Positions 18,804-28,038 are shown, numbered from the stretch's first letter. The stretch is 64,000 nucleotides of DNA from Gaiellasilicea sp037720595 (GCA_037720595.1 JBBJLW010000005.1:62001-126000); one strand, 5' to 3'. A program made the numbers and translations. Notes: generated by a model from the sequence alone, not told the origin.

Positions 18804-21479
18804 CTAGCCACGATTGAGAAGCTCGGAGTCCTGGTCTCGCAGCCCTCCGCCCCGCGGCGGGTCGGCAGAGCGGACCAGATCGAAGTTCAGCGCCGCGTCG
18901 ACGGCCTCCCCTTCCTCGAGGTACTCCTCCTCGACGTTGACCGACCAGACGTCGTGGCTCGAGCCGTCGACGAGGTTGAGCGTCGCGAGGATCGCCGTCC
19001 ACATCGAGTGATCCTGATTGTTGTAGCGATGGAGTCCGTTCCGGCCGAAGGTCTCGAGATTCTCGAACTGCTCGAGGTAGTCGCGGAGCACCTCGACCGC
19101 CTCTTCGTAGTCGCCGTCGTACATCGGGTATGCCTTCGGCACGAGAACCTTGACGCCGTCGAAGACGAGCGCCGGATCGATCAAGCCGATCTTGGCGAGT
19201 TCTGCCGTGGCCAGCTCCACCGCCTCCTTGTCGGACATCCGCCAGATCTCGTCACCCTCGAAGCAGAAGTACTCGACACCGAGGCAGGTCGTCCCGGGCT
19301 TCACCATGTCCTCGCTCCACGCGCCATAGTTCTGGATCCGGCCGGCGCGGGTGCCGGGGTCGTGGATGTAGATCCAGTTGTCCTCGAAGGGCTGCGCCTC
19401 GGTCGTCATCAGCGCGACGAGGCACAAATCGCGGTACCTGAGGCGACCTGCCGCGGCCAGGACATTGGCGGGAGGTGGAGGGTCCAGGCTGAGGACGAGA
19501 TCGCGAAGGGCGATGCTCGAGAGCACGCCGTCCACCGCATGCTCCTCCGTGTGTCCGTTCGAGCCGACGACGATGCTCCTGACCCGGCTGCCGTCGTGCT
19601 TGATCGAGCTACACCTCCGCTCGAGGTGGACAGGAAGTCCCAGATTCTCGAGGCGTTGCTGGAACGCCTCCCACATCTGACCGGGGCCGAGTCGCGGGTA
19701 TCGGAACTCTTCGATGAGCGTGGTCACGTGATCGCGGCTCAAGCCCAGAATCGAGAGCACAGCTTTGCCGAGCGAGAAGTTCTTGATCCGCTGCGCGGCC
19801 CATTGAGCGCGGATCTCCGATCCCGGAATCCCCCAGACCTTCTCGGTATACGTTCGAAAGAACGCGTCGTAGAGTCGCTTGCCGAACCGGATCGTCACCC
19901 AGTCCTCGAAAGACTCGGCGTTCTCACCCCTGCGGCGCATGCTCCAGAGATACGAGAACGCACAGAGCATCGACTCGCCCAGCCCAAGCCGACGCAGCAC
20001 GTCGTTCGCCCTGAGCGGATACGCGAGGAACTGTCCGTTGTAGTAGATCCGCGACAGCCGCGGCCGCGTCAGGAAATCGGCGCCCAGCATGTCCTCCCAG
20101 AGGCTCTCGATCTGCCGCAGCTTGGTGAAGAAACGATGTCCGCCGAGATCGAACCGAAAGCCCTCGAACTCGACGGTCTTCGCGATCCCGCCGACCGTAC
20201 CCTCCGCCTCGAAAACGGCGCCCTTCTGTCCGCGCCGAGCGAGCGTCCACGCCGCCGTCAGGCCCGCAGGGCCGGCGCCGAGCACGGCAACGCCGATCGA
20301 ATCGGCTTCTCCGGTCGTCGCTCGAACGCCCGGGCGCAGCGCCTGTTCGAGCGCCGGAAGCTCGGGGGACGGCTCGACGGGAAGCCGCGGAGCCGTCTCC
20401 CGACTCCGCGTTGTCGTTGCTGCCGGCGCGTCGAGCGCGGAGATCTGGACCGGGGCTCCCCCGGAGGCAAGCGAGCGGTCGACGGCATCGATCATCCGCA
20501 CGACCTCAAACCCGAGCTCCGCGGTCGATCGAGCCTCGCTGCCGTCGGCGATCGACTTGCAGAAGTCGTCCAGCTCGAGCGCGAGCGGCTCGCTCGGGTC
20601 GATCTTCGGCGAGACGATGTCGCCGGTTCGGTAGCTCAGCCGGTACTCGCCGAAGTTCTCCGGGTCGGGCAGCGTCACACCCGCGTCGAAAATCCGAACG
20701 GGTTCGTTGCTGGTGTCGTCGTAGACGACCATCTTGCGCGAGCCCACGATCGCCGTCCGCCGCAGCTTGCTCGGTGCGAGCCACGAGAGCTCCACGTGGG
20801 CAATCGTTCCGGTTCCGTACCGAAGGTTGATGAAGGCAACATCGGGGGTGCCCGGCACAAGGCATGCGCGACTGAACGCGGCGACCTCGGTCGGACTTTC
20901 GCCGAGCCAGTAGCGGAGAATGGAGAAGTCGTGCGGCGCGAGATCCCAGACGACGCTCACGTCGGGCTGGTGGAGGCCAAGGTTGACTCGGCTCGTTGCG
21001 ATGAAGTAGACCTCGCCGAGCTCGCCCGAATCGATGAGCTCCTTGATCTTGACGACCGGCGGGCTATAGAGGAACGTGTGCCCCGGCATGAGCACAAGAC
21101 CAGCTCTCCTCGCACACTCGACCAGGCTCTGCGCACTGGAGATCGACTCGGCCAAGGGCTTCTCGACGAAGACGTGCTTGCCGGCGGCGAGCGCCGCAGA
21201 TGCAAGTGGATGGTGGGTCGAGACCGGTGTCGCGAGCGCAACCGCGTCGATCGAGCGGTCGGCCAACACCTCGTTGAAGCTCTGTATCTGAGGCACCCCG
21301 GGATAGCGCGCTCCAACGTCCGCCAGGGCAGCGCGATTTGCGTCGCAGAGAGCCGCGAGCTGCGCCGATGGGAGCGCCGCAACGACCCGGGCGAGATTGG
21401 GTCCCCAGTAGCCGAGGCCGACAACGGCGATGCGGATTGGCGAGGGAGCGTCCGGCTCGAGAATCGCGCGACGACGCAT
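18804..21479 (-). CDS. Fusion: Gfo/Idh/MocA oxidoreductase + FAD-dependent UGM/PPO-like oxidoreductase
   Basis: An 891-aa two-enzyme protein. Residues 1-345 are a Gfo/Idh/MocA NAD(P)-dependent sugar oxidoreductase: GLGYWG at 21-26, EKP at 106-108, HDFSILRYWLGE. This resembles WlbA/WbpB enzymes that oxidise UDP-sugar uronates at C3. After a Pro/Ala-rich linker (345-392), residues 393-870 form an FAD enzyme: GAGPAG at 401-406, GGIAKT and FDLGGHRFF. This is like UDP-galactopyranose mutase/amine-oxidase-type proteins seen in polysaccharide loci. ATG 21479 is fixed by a TGATG overlap with the upstream sugar-transferase gene. The frame is continuous across the linker, so it is a real fusion. Confidence 0.9.
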   Translation of the reverse strand: MRRRAILEPDAPSPIRIAVVGLGYWGPNLARVVAALPSAQLAALCDANRAALADVGARYPGVPQIQSFNEVLADRSIDAVALATPVSTHHPLASAALAAGKHVFVEKPLAESISSAQSLVECARRAGLVLMPGHTFLYSPPVVKIKELIDSGELGEVYFIATSRVNLGLHQPDVSVVWDLAPHDFSILRYWLGESPTEVAAFSRACLVPGTPDVAFINLRYGTGTIAHVELSWLAPSKLRRTAIVGSRKMVVYDDTSNEPVRIFDAGVTLPDPENFGEYRLSYRTGDIVSPKIDPSEPLALELDDFCKSIADGSEARSTAELGFEVVRMIDAVDRSLASGGAPVQISALDAPAATTTRSRETAPRLPVEPSPELPALEQALRPGVRATTGEADSIGVAVLGAGPAGLTAAWTLARRGQKGAVFEAEGTVGGIAKTVEFEGFRFDLGGHRFFTKLRQIESLWEDMLGADFLTRPRLSRIYYNGQFLAYPLRANDVLRRLGLGESMLCAFSYLWSMRRRGENAESFEDWVTIRFGKRLYDAFFRTYTEKVWGIPGSEIRAQWAAQRIKNFSLGKAVLSILGLSRDHVTTLIEEFRYPRLGPGQMWEAFQQRLENLGLPVHLERRCSSIKHDGSRVRSIVVGSNGHTEEHAVDGVLSSIALRDLVLSLDPPPPANVLAAAGRLRYRDLCLVALMTTEAQPFEDNWIYIHDPGTRAGRIQNYGAWSEDMVKPGTTCLGVEYFCFEGDEIWRMSDKEAVELATAELAKIGLIDPALVFDGVKVLVPKAYPMYDGDYEEAVEVLRDYLEQFENLETFGRNGLHRYNNQDHSMWTAILATLNLVDGSSHDVWSVNVEEEYLEEGEAVDAALNFDLVRSADPPRGGGLRDQDSELLNRG

Positions 21480-22963
21480 CAGACCGTCTCTCCCTTGCGA
21501 AGCATCGAGACCGGCGTCCGGCAGAGAAGGCGCAGATCGAGGCCGAGTGACCACCCGCGAACGTAAGCGACGTCCAAGTCGAGCGCCTCCCGCAGAGTCG
21601 TTCGCGCTCGCGCGGTCACCTGCCAGAGACCCGTGAGCCCGGCCGGGAGGAGAAAGCGCTCGAAGTGATGCGGCTCGTACAGCTCGGTCTCGTACGGGAG
21701 ACACGGCCGCGGCCCGACGAGCGACATATCACCGCGGATCACGTTGATGAGCTGGGGCAACTCATCGGCGCTCAGGTTGCGCAGGAGCTTTCCGAATCGA
21801 GTGACGACATCGTGACGCTCGAGCTTGTAGAGATTGTTGGTGCCGGGTGAGGCACTCGTCGTCATGATCTCGCGAACATACTGTCGATGAGAGGCGTCGT
21901 CGGTTTCGACTCGCATCGTCCGAAACTTGTACATCGAGAATTCGCGCATGCCCATGCCCAGTCGCGTCTGCTTGAAGAACACAGGGCCCGGCGAATCAAG
22001 CTTGATCAGCAAGGCAATGATCGGAAACAGCGGGGCGATGAGCGTGAGCGCAAGCGCCGCACCCACAGCGTCGACGCATCGCTTCGCAAGGAGCGCGCCC
22101 CGCGAGACGTCGCCTGACGGAAGGCCGAGAAGCGGCAGGCCTTCGACGTCGTGGATCCCGAATTCGGAGCCGATCACCTCGAACAGGCGCGGCACGATGT
22201 CGACCTGGACGTCGCGGCTAGGGAGCGACCGGATTGCGTCGAGCAGCTCCCCGTGTCGATCGTTCGAGAATGCAACCACGACCCGGTCGACGCCATAACG
22301 CTCGACGATCTCGCGAAGATCCGCCGGCGCTCCGAGCAACGTGGTCCCTGATAGCTCCGACCGCAGCTCCTTCGGCTCGGCATCGACGAAGCCGACGAGC
22401 TTGATCCCATACTCGGGATGCAGGAGCAACTTGCGACCGATGAGCTGCCCGATGTCCCCCGCACCGACGATCACCGCGTTCTGGATGTAGGCGGGACGCC
22501 GGCGCGAGTAGCTGCGCGCGAGTCCACGATTGAGTGCAACGAGACCGATTGCGAGGGCCCAGAACCCGATCAGCCGACCAGGATCTGCGGTCTGCGCGAA
22601 CAGAGACGAGGCGATGAATGCAATCCACGCCCCGACTGTGACGAAGTGAAAGACGTCCGCGACCTCGTCGATCGTCGAGTGATTGGTGTTGCGCTTGTCG
22701 CCGGAGTAGAGGCCGTAGAGCCGAGCCGCCATCAGCCAGACCGGAAGCGCGAGCAGGTATGCGGTTCCCCTCCCTGGGGCGACGAGGCCGGACAGGAGCA
22801 GCGCGCCGAGCAAGCCGATGAGGTCGGCGGCGACCAAGAGCGGCAGCAGCAGCCGTCCGCGCGCGCCCCGGGGAGGCGCGATCCCCGCGATGGTGCCCGG
22901 ATCTAAGTAGTCGAGGCCCTCACCCCGCAGAGGGGTACCAAGGCTTTCGCCAGCCGCATCCAC
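21479..22963 (-). CDS. Polyprenyl-phosphate sugar-1-phosphate transferase (WbaP/WcaJ type)
   Basis: Initiates repeat-unit assembly by moving a sugar-1-phosphate from a nucleotide sugar to undecaprenyl phosphate. The 494-aa protein has four to five N-terminal membrane segments and a nucleotide-binding-like domain (VIVGAGDIGQLIGRKLL). The C-terminal transferase domain carries KRCVDAVGAAL, DSPGPVFFKQTRLG, MYKFRTM and SADELPQLINVIRGDMSLVG. The start is set at GTG 22963 after GAGGAG; residues encoded further upstream are Arg-rich non-coding translation. Confidence 0.93.
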   Translation of the reverse strand: MDAAGESLGTPLRGEGLDYLDPGTIAGIAPPRGARGRLLLPLLVAADLIGLLGALLLSGLVAPGRGTAYLLALPVWLMAARLYGLYSGDKRNTNHSTIDEVADVFHFVTVGAWIAFIASSLFAQTADPGRLIGFWALAIGLVALNRGLARSYSRRRPAYIQNAVIVGAGDIGQLIGRKLLLHPEYGIKLVGFVDAEPKELRSELSGTTLLGAPADLREIVERYGVDRVVVAFSNDRHGELLDAIRSLPSRDVQVDIVPRLFEVIGSEFGIHDVEGLPLLGLPSGDVSRGALLAKRCVDAVGAALALTLIAPLFPIIALLIKLDSPGPVFFKQTRLGMGMREFSMYKFRTMRVETDDASHRQYVREIMTTSASPGTNNLYKLERHDVVTRFGKLLRNLSADELPQLINVIRGDMSLVGPRPCLPYETELYEPHHFERFLLPAGLTGLWQVTARARTTLREALDLDVAYVRGWSLGLDLRLLCRTPVSMLRKGETV

Positions 22964-23063
22964 CGTCAACGTACTCCTCTCCCCTCCACAGTGCGCCCCC
23001 GATACACCGCAGTACCGCAGTCCACACCAACAGAATGTAGGCGCAGATCCCCCACTCCGCAAT

Positions 23064-23078
23064 ACCCCTTCGAGGGGT
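23064..23078 (-). promoter_or_regulatory. Short G/C hairpin in the leader of the sugar-transferase gene
   Basis: ACCCCT-TCG-AGGGGT is a perfect 6-bp stem-loop in the 158-bp gap between the sigma factor and the sugar-transferase gene, about 100 nt before the start. It may be a weak terminator for the sigma-factor gene or a leader element. Confidence 0.3.
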
Positions 23079-23121
23079 TTCGCAATCGCCCGCGCCGAAG
23101 AAGGGGTTCGAGTTTCCCAGC

Positions 23122-23607
23122 TCAATCGTCCGGGCTGAGCTCCTCCCGTAGCCGGGCGCGCGCCCGGTGCAGGGCCACCTCGACTGCGTTCTGCTTCATG
23201 CCCACGAGATCGCCGATCTGCCGCGCGCTCAGATCGCTGCCGTAACGGAGAGCGATCAGATCTCGATCGCGCTCGTCGAGCTGGGCCACGGCTGCCGCAA
23301 CGGTGAGCCGGCGCAGGCTCTCTGCTTCGAGCTCGCCCGCGGCGGACTCGGCGCCGAGATCGCCGTTCGACTGAGGGAAGCTCGGCCTCCCGGCGGCGTC
23401 GATGCACCGGCGCGCGATCCCGATCAACCAGCCGATCGGCTCTCCGAGTGACGGGTCGTACGCGTTCCGATAGCGAAGCGCCCGTTCGAAAACGTCGCTC
23501 GTGACATCTTCGGCATCAGGGCCCGCTCCGATCCGATAGGCGACGTAGGCGTAGATCCGCGGCACCAGGCGAGCGACGTCTGCGAGCGGATCGTTCGAGC
23601 GAGCCAT
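23122..23607 (-). CDS. ECF-like sigma-70 family RNA polymerase sigma factor
   Basis: A 161-aa two-domain sigma factor: region 2 (IYAYVAYRIGAGPDAEDVTS, DVFERALRYRNAYDP, GWLIGIARRCIDA) and region 4 (LDERDRDLIALRYGSDLSAR, VEVALHRARARL). Its ATG overlaps the stop of the O-antigen-ligase gene (TGATG), so it is translated from the polysaccharide transcript. No adjacent gene is a clear anti-sigma factor, but the LPFTG protein at 27426 has an anti-sigma-like N-terminus. Confidence 0.92.
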   Translation of the reverse strand: MARSNDPLADVARLVPRIYAYVAYRIGAGPDAEDVTSDVFERALRYRNAYDPSLGEPIGWLIGIARRCIDAAGRPSFPQSNGDLGAESAAGELEAESLRRLTVAAAVAQLDERDRDLIALRYGSDLSARQIGDLVGMKQNAVEVALHRARARLREELSPDD

Positions 23608-25547
23608 CAGCCGCTACCCGTGGACGAGCGCAGGGAGACGACGCTCGGCTCGAGTGGATTGAGCGCCCTCGCACGACGAATCGCGCGGGATCTCGCCGAT
23701 CCCGTCTCTGCGACGGCAAGCTCGGACCACGCGCGCCAGTCGTTCGGATCGAGGGCAACCGCCTTCCTGAAGCTCATTCGCGCGCCGGCTGTGTCGCCGG
23801 AGCCAAGACGCGCCTCGCCACCGACGACCCAGGGTCGGGCAGACCACGGCATCCACCGTTCAGCCCGCGCAGCGGCAGTGGCGGCGCTCTGCCAGCGCCC
23901 CGCCTCGACAGAGTCCTCGGCTTCGGCCAGAGCGCTGTTGCCGAGCAATCCCACCAGAGCGAAAGAACCTGCGGCGAGCGCGGCGACGAGAATGCCGGCG
24001 CGGGGAAACGATCGCAGCTCCCGCTCGAAGCCGCCGCGCGCGGCGAGCACGATCACGCCTCCGCACAGCAGCCCCGCGAGCGTGACGGCACTGAGCTCCC
24101 AGTCCCAGTCGACCCCTGCGTGGACCAGGAACGCCCCATATGCGCCGAGCGCACCGGCGACGATCGAGCCCCGCGAGCTGCGCCAGAAAGCGACGACAGG
24201 TACGGCGAGCGTTCCCAGCAAGAGCGCGAGGCCGATCGGTCCCAGCTCGGCAAGCGTCTCGACATAGAGGCCATGGGCGTCGCGAACCTTGAGCGGTGTC
24301 TCCCGTGTCTGAAGCCAGAACCGCTCGTAGCTACCTGCCCCGGAGCCGAGTATCTGATGCCCGCGATAGTCGTCCCACGCGGCTGCCCACAAGTCCGCTC
24401 GGCCGTTGCCCGAGAAGCTCAGCAGCCGTTCGTTCAGATCGCCCCGCACGCTCGGAGGTGGCGCCTTGAACGCCGCGTAGCCCTTCGAGACGAGCTCCAC
24501 CGGACCGCCGAGCCGGACGACCACGAGCGACGCGGCGACCAGAGCAGCCGCGACGAGAGCGCCGCCGAAGGCGCGCTTCAGCGTTCGCCCTGGCCGAACC
24601 CGTGGCTCCAGGAGCGCGAATCCCAGGATGACGACGAGTTGAACCACGACGAGCCCGAAAAGAATCCACGCCAGCCGATGTCCCTCGTCGACCGCCGCCG
24701 CACGAAGCGCGCCCTCATGCGTCAGAGCGTCTGCGCGCGAGCCGATCAGAACGGCGATCACCGGAACGGGCAGGACGATCAAGGCGGCGGTGACGATCCG
24801 GAGTCTCTGGCGAGCAACGACGAAGATCGCTGCGGCGCCGATGCCGAGCGCAATCCAGGCTCCGCGACTGAACGTGAAGTAGAGCGCCGGCAGGAGGACG
24901 ACCAGAGCGACGGCCGCGCCGATGCGCACGGGGCGACGCTCGTGCAGCGCAAGTCCGATTGCGAGCAGGATCCCCATCACGCAGAAGATGCCGAGCCCGT
25001 TCCAGTAGCCGATCGAGCCCGAGAGCCGATAGACGGCAACGGGATCGAACCCGCCGAGTCGATCAGGAAAGAGCCGTGTCGCCAGGGCGTACAACGCCTC
25101 GAGCGAGATCGCGGCCGCGATGGCGGCACTCAGCGCCGGAACGGTGTGGCGACGACCGAGCAGCAGGAAGGCGCCCAGACCGGTGACGTAGACGAGCCCG
25201 CGCTGCGCTTCGAGGAGCGACTGGGCAGCGTCATCCGACCACACGGCCGATCCCACGATCCAGAGGAGGAGCGCGGAGAGTGCGCCCAGCATCGCGGCGT
25301 CGAGCCGCCCCAGCTCGTAGCGCCCGCCCACGATCGCCCAGAGTCCGATCACCCAGGCGAGGGCGAGGGCAGTCCACCCCCACGACGGGGGGAAGTAGCC
25401 GCCTTGCGCACCCGCGAGGAGAAGGACGAGGAGCGTCGTCCCGACGATCGCGGCACTCGGCCCGAACGAGCGGCCGCCGGCGTGGGCGACGCTGAGCGGG
25501 GCAGCGGGTGCCGCGATCCGGCCCCGGAAGGGCACGCCTCTGGTCAC
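23607..25547 (-). CDS. O-antigen ligase/polymerase-family membrane protein with TPR tail
   Basis: A 646-aa protein with about twelve membrane segments and the Wzy_C/ligase loop (FSGNGRADLWAAAWDDYRGH, GSGAGSYERFWLQTRE, DAHGLYVETLAELGPIG). A cytoplasmic or periplasmic tail has TPR-like helices (ARAERWMPWSARPWVVGGEA, FRKAVALDPNDWRAWSELA). Enzymes of this family polymerise repeat units or transfer the finished glycan to an acceptor. GTG 25547 start. Confidence 0.9.
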   Translation of the reverse strand: MTRGVPFRGRIAAPAAPLSVAHAGGRSFGPSAAIVGTTLLVLLLAGAQGGYFPPSWGWTALALAWVIGLWAIVGGRYELGRLDAAMLGALSALLLWIVGSAVWSDDAAQSLLEAQRGLVYVTGLGAFLLLGRRHTVPALSAAIAAAISLEALYALATRLFPDRLGGFDPVAVYRLSGSIGYWNGLGIFCVMGILLAIGLALHERRPVRIGAAVALVVLLPALYFTFSRGAWIALGIGAAAIFVVARQRLRIVTAALIVLPVPVIAVLIGSRADALTHEGALRAAAVDEGHRLAWILFGLVVVQLVVILGFALLEPRVRPGRTLKRAFGGALVAAALVAASLVVVRLGGPVELVSKGYAAFKAPPPSVRGDLNERLLSFSGNGRADLWAAAWDDYRGHQILGSGAGSYERFWLQTRETPLKVRDAHGLYVETLAELGPIGLALLLGTLAVPVVAFWRSSRGSIVAGALGAYGAFLVHAGVDWDWELSAVTLAGLLCGGVIVLAARGGFERELRSFPRAGILVAALAAGSFALVGLLGNSALAEAEDSVEAGRWQSAATAAARAERWMPWSARPWVVGGEARLGSGDTAGARMSFRKAVALDPNDWRAWSELAVAETGSARSRAIRRARALNPLEPSVVSLRSSTGSG

Positions 25548-25608
25548 GTCATCGACTCATCGAGCGAAGACGCCGACGCCCCTGACGGGTCGCGGCACCA
25601 TCCTCTGC

Positions 25609-27279
25609 CTATCGCCGCTCGCCGGGCGACACCGGCGCCCGACTCGAGGGCCCCTGAGACTGCCTGTAGCCGTAGGGACCGTACCCGTAGCTCGCGGCCA
25701 TCGAAGAACCGGTCAGGATCAGGCCGAGGTTCGGGATCGACGTCGTCTCGAGGACGCGCCGGAGTTGTTGCAGCGCGGGCCGTGGAATCGACTCGACTCG
25801 TGAGACGACGAGCAGCGCATCGACCTGGCGCGAGAGCATCATCGCGTCGCCGACCGCCAGAACCGGCGGCGTATCGATGAGCACGAGGTCGGCTTGGGAG
25901 CGGAGTTGCTCGAGCAGGTCGCCGAGCGCTCGGCTCGAGACGAACTGCGACGGGTCACCAGGCAAACGGACCCCAGCGGTCAGCACCTTGAGCGACGGAG
26001 CGGACGGACTGTGTCCATTCGCGCTGCGCTCGCTTCGCGCGCTGGAGAGCTGGGGCAGCTCGAGCTCCGGCATCGTGACCGTGAGCAGAGCCTCGTCGAG
26101 CGTCGCTTCGCCTCGCACGACCTCGGCAACCCCCGGCTGGCCGGACGAGCGGGCCGTGCTGAGTCCCGGGTGGGACACCCGGCGGAAGAACGACGCGAGC
26201 GACGGTTGCCGAAGATCGAGATCGACCAGAACGACACGCCGACCCGACTGGGCGAACGCCGCCGCGAGATTCGCGACCGTGGTCGACTTTCCCTCGCGCT
26301 GAATGGCGCTCGTCACGAGAATCGTGCGCGCGTCGAGCTCGAGATTCGCGAACTCCACCGTCGTCCGCAGCATCCGAAACGACTCGGCCTGGGGTGAGAA
26401 CGGCTCGTGGATCACCGCGAGCCGCCGCTGGCGGCGCAGCCGACCGTACGGCTCGGCGAGCTTCGCGAGAACCGGCAGGCCGAGGACGTCTTCGATCTCT
26501 TCCTCGGACCTGACCCGCTTGTCGAGCGTCTCCCAGAGGAACGCGATGCCCAACCCGAGCACCAGCCCGAGGAGCCCTCCGAGGATCGCCACGCGCCGCG
26601 GACGCGGTTCGATCTGAAACGCCCCCGAGGCCGGCCGGACGACCGTGTTCGACGACTGTAACAACGCGAGTGTCTTGAGTTGTTGCTCCTTCTCGACGAG
26701 GCTGGCGTAGAGCGCTGAGTCCTTCTCGCCTTCGGCGCGCAGGTCCGAGAGCCGCTCACCGAGCTGTGCCTGAGCACGAACGAGGGTGCGCGTGTCAAGC
26801 TCGCTGCGATACTCCGTGAACGCCTCGGCGTAGGCGGTCGCGAGGTCTGCGGCCGTCTCCCGGTCACGGTTGCTGACCGTGAAAACCAGCAGGTCCGCGT
26901 TCGCCTTCGGCGTGACGCTCGACCCAGCGAGCAATTCGCCGGCGGTCGTCGACCCCCCGACCTTCTCAACGACGCGTTGCGCGACGTCAGGAACACGCGC
27001 AATATCCGCCTGCGTCTGCGCAAAACGCACGGGTTCCTGGTAAACGGTTGAATCGTCGATTCCCGTCACCTGTGCGCCGAGGCTCTGACGACTGAGCAAT
27101 ACCTCGGCGGATGCCTGGTAGACCGCGGGCTGCCTGAGCGAGATCGCAAAAGCTGTGGCGGGTACGAGGATGAGAGCGACGATGATCACCCACTTGCGGC
27201 GCCGCACGATCGCCAGATAATCGGCCAACGCCAGCGGGTGCATGAAGCGCTCGGTCTGATTATTCGTCATCGGCTGCAT
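25609..27279 (-). CDS. Polysaccharide co-polymerase with BY-kinase domain (Wzz/Wzc type)
   Basis: Controls chain length and export. The 556-aa protein has a Wzz domain between two membrane segments (about 30-50 and 229-249). The cytoplasmic tyrosine-autokinase domain has Walker A SAIQREGKSTT (325-335), Walker A' VVLVDLDLRQPS and Walker B DLVLIDTPPVL. The C-terminal tail is Tyr-rich (YGYGPYGYRQ), the expected autophosphorylation cluster. A matching phosphatase is encoded nearby at 28051. Confidence 0.95.
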   Translation of the reverse strand: MQPMTNNQTERFMHPLALADYLAIVRRRKWVIIVALILVPATAFAISLRQPAVYQASAEVLLSRQSLGAQVTGIDDSTVYQEPVRFAQTQADIARVPDVAQRVVEKVGGSTTAGELLAGSSVTPKANADLLVFTVSNRDRETAADLATAYAEAFTEYRSELDTRTLVRAQAQLGERLSDLRAEGEKDSALYASLVEKEQQLKTLALLQSSNTVVRPASGAFQIEPRPRRVAILGGLLGLVLGLGIAFLWETLDKRVRSEEEIEDVLGLPVLAKLAEPYGRLRRQRRLAVIHEPFSPQAESFRMLRTTVEFANLELDARTILVTSAIQREGKSTTVANLAAAFAQSGRRVVLVDLDLRQPSLASFFRRVSHPGLSTARSSGQPGVAEVVRGEATLDEALLTVTMPELELPQLSSARSERSANGHSPSAPSLKVLTAGVRLPGDPSQFVSSRALGDLLEQLRSQADLVLIDTPPVLAVGDAMMLSRQVDALLVVSRVESIPRPALQQLRRVLETTSIPNLGLILTGSSMAASYGYGPYGYRQSQGPSSRAPVSPGERR

Positions 27280-27327
27280 GGACTCTCGCGAACATCACGT
27301 TAGCAACGGTTGCATCCGCCCCCTGCT

Positions 27328-27347
27328 CATCACTCGATCGAGTGATG
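27328..27347. promoter_or_regulatory. Perfect 20-bp palindrome between divergent genes
   Basis: CATCACTCGATCGAGTGATG is an uninterrupted perfect palindrome located 48 bp from the BY-kinase start and 78 bp from the LPFTG gene start. The position in a divergent promoter region makes it a likely operator; a cruciform or terminator is less likely as there is no loop or T-run. Confidence 0.55.
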
Positions 27348-27425
27348 ATGCGCGTCCGGCGTAAGGTTCTACCCGCAAATCGGATATGAGAACCAAGCAG
27401 CAAGCAAACGACGGGGGAGAGTGGA

Positions 27426-27959
27426 ATGGGCAGCAGGTGGAATTGGGGATCCGATGACGTGGAGCGCCGGCTCCGCGCCTCGCGCGCAAGGCCGCGCGAG
27501 GAGTTCGTCTCGCAAGTGACCGGATCCGTGCGGCAGGCATCGAATCGACAGGTTCGACGCCACTCGCGGGTTGCCTTCGCAGCGGCCATGACGGTGATGA
27601 TGCTCGGCACCTTCGCCTCGTTCGGCGCGCTCAGCTATGCGGCGACCGGAGCGAGCGAGACGGTGCAGACGGTGAAGCGAATCGTCCACGGGCAGGCGCC
27701 GCCTGTGCGAAAGACGTCCGCCGCATCGGATCAGTACGCACCGAAGGCGAATGTCGCAGTAGTCGTCAAGAAGAAGGCTGCGCCGGCGAAGCCCGTCGGC
27801 CAGGTCCTAGGGGCCGTTGCGGCCCCGAACGCCCAAGTGGCTTCCAGCGGCGAACTGCCCTTCACGGGCCTCTCGCTTGGCGCGACGGCGATTCTCGGAT
27901 TCGGCCTGATCGGCCTTGGTGTCTTCTTGCGTCGTCGGGAGGCTTCGAGGGTCTCGTAG
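27426..27959 (+). CDS. LPFTG-type wall-anchored membrane protein with anti-sigma-like N-terminus
   Basis: A 177-aa protein. The cytoplasmic N-terminus (DVERRLRASRARPREEFVSQ) resembles short anti-sigma-type leaders. A membrane segment at about 52-72 and a Lys/Pro/Ala-rich stalk follow. Then comes a sortase-style end: LPFTG, a hydrophobic helix (ATAILGFGLIGLGVFL) and RRREASR. Two spans with a sortase motif are unusual. It is divergent from the BY-kinase gene and followed by a strong terminator. No sortase gene is visible in the window. Confidence 0.8.
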   Translation: MGSRWNWGSDDVERRLRASRARPREEFVSQVTGSVRQASNRQVRRHSRVAFAAAMTVMMLGTFASFGALSYAATGASETVQTVKRIVHGQAPPVRKTSAASDQYAPKANVAVVVKKKAAPAKPVGQVLGAVAAPNAQVASSGELPFTGLSLGATAILGFGLIGLGVFLRRREASRVS

Positions 27960-27986
27960 CCGGAGTCGAAGAGAACATCCACTGTG

Positions 27987-28015
27987 CTGACGGGCCGCCG
28001 CGAGCGGCCCGTCAG
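27987..28015 (+). terminator. Intrinsic terminator of the LPFTG-protein gene
   Basis: A perfect 12-bp GC-rich stem (CTGACGGGCCGC and its complement), 5-base loop, followed by CTTTTC. It lies 27 bp after the stop at 27959. Confidence 0.85.
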
Positions 28016-28038
28016 CTTTTCGGCTTTCGCCGACGCCG

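Noticed and set aside
18954..21566. 870-codon plus-strand open frame
   Set aside because: Opposite-strand shadow of the oxidoreductase fusion; composition is Arg/Glu-rich and no motif is visible.
24120..25880. 586-codon plus-strand open frame
   Set aside because: Shadow of the O-antigen-ligase gene.
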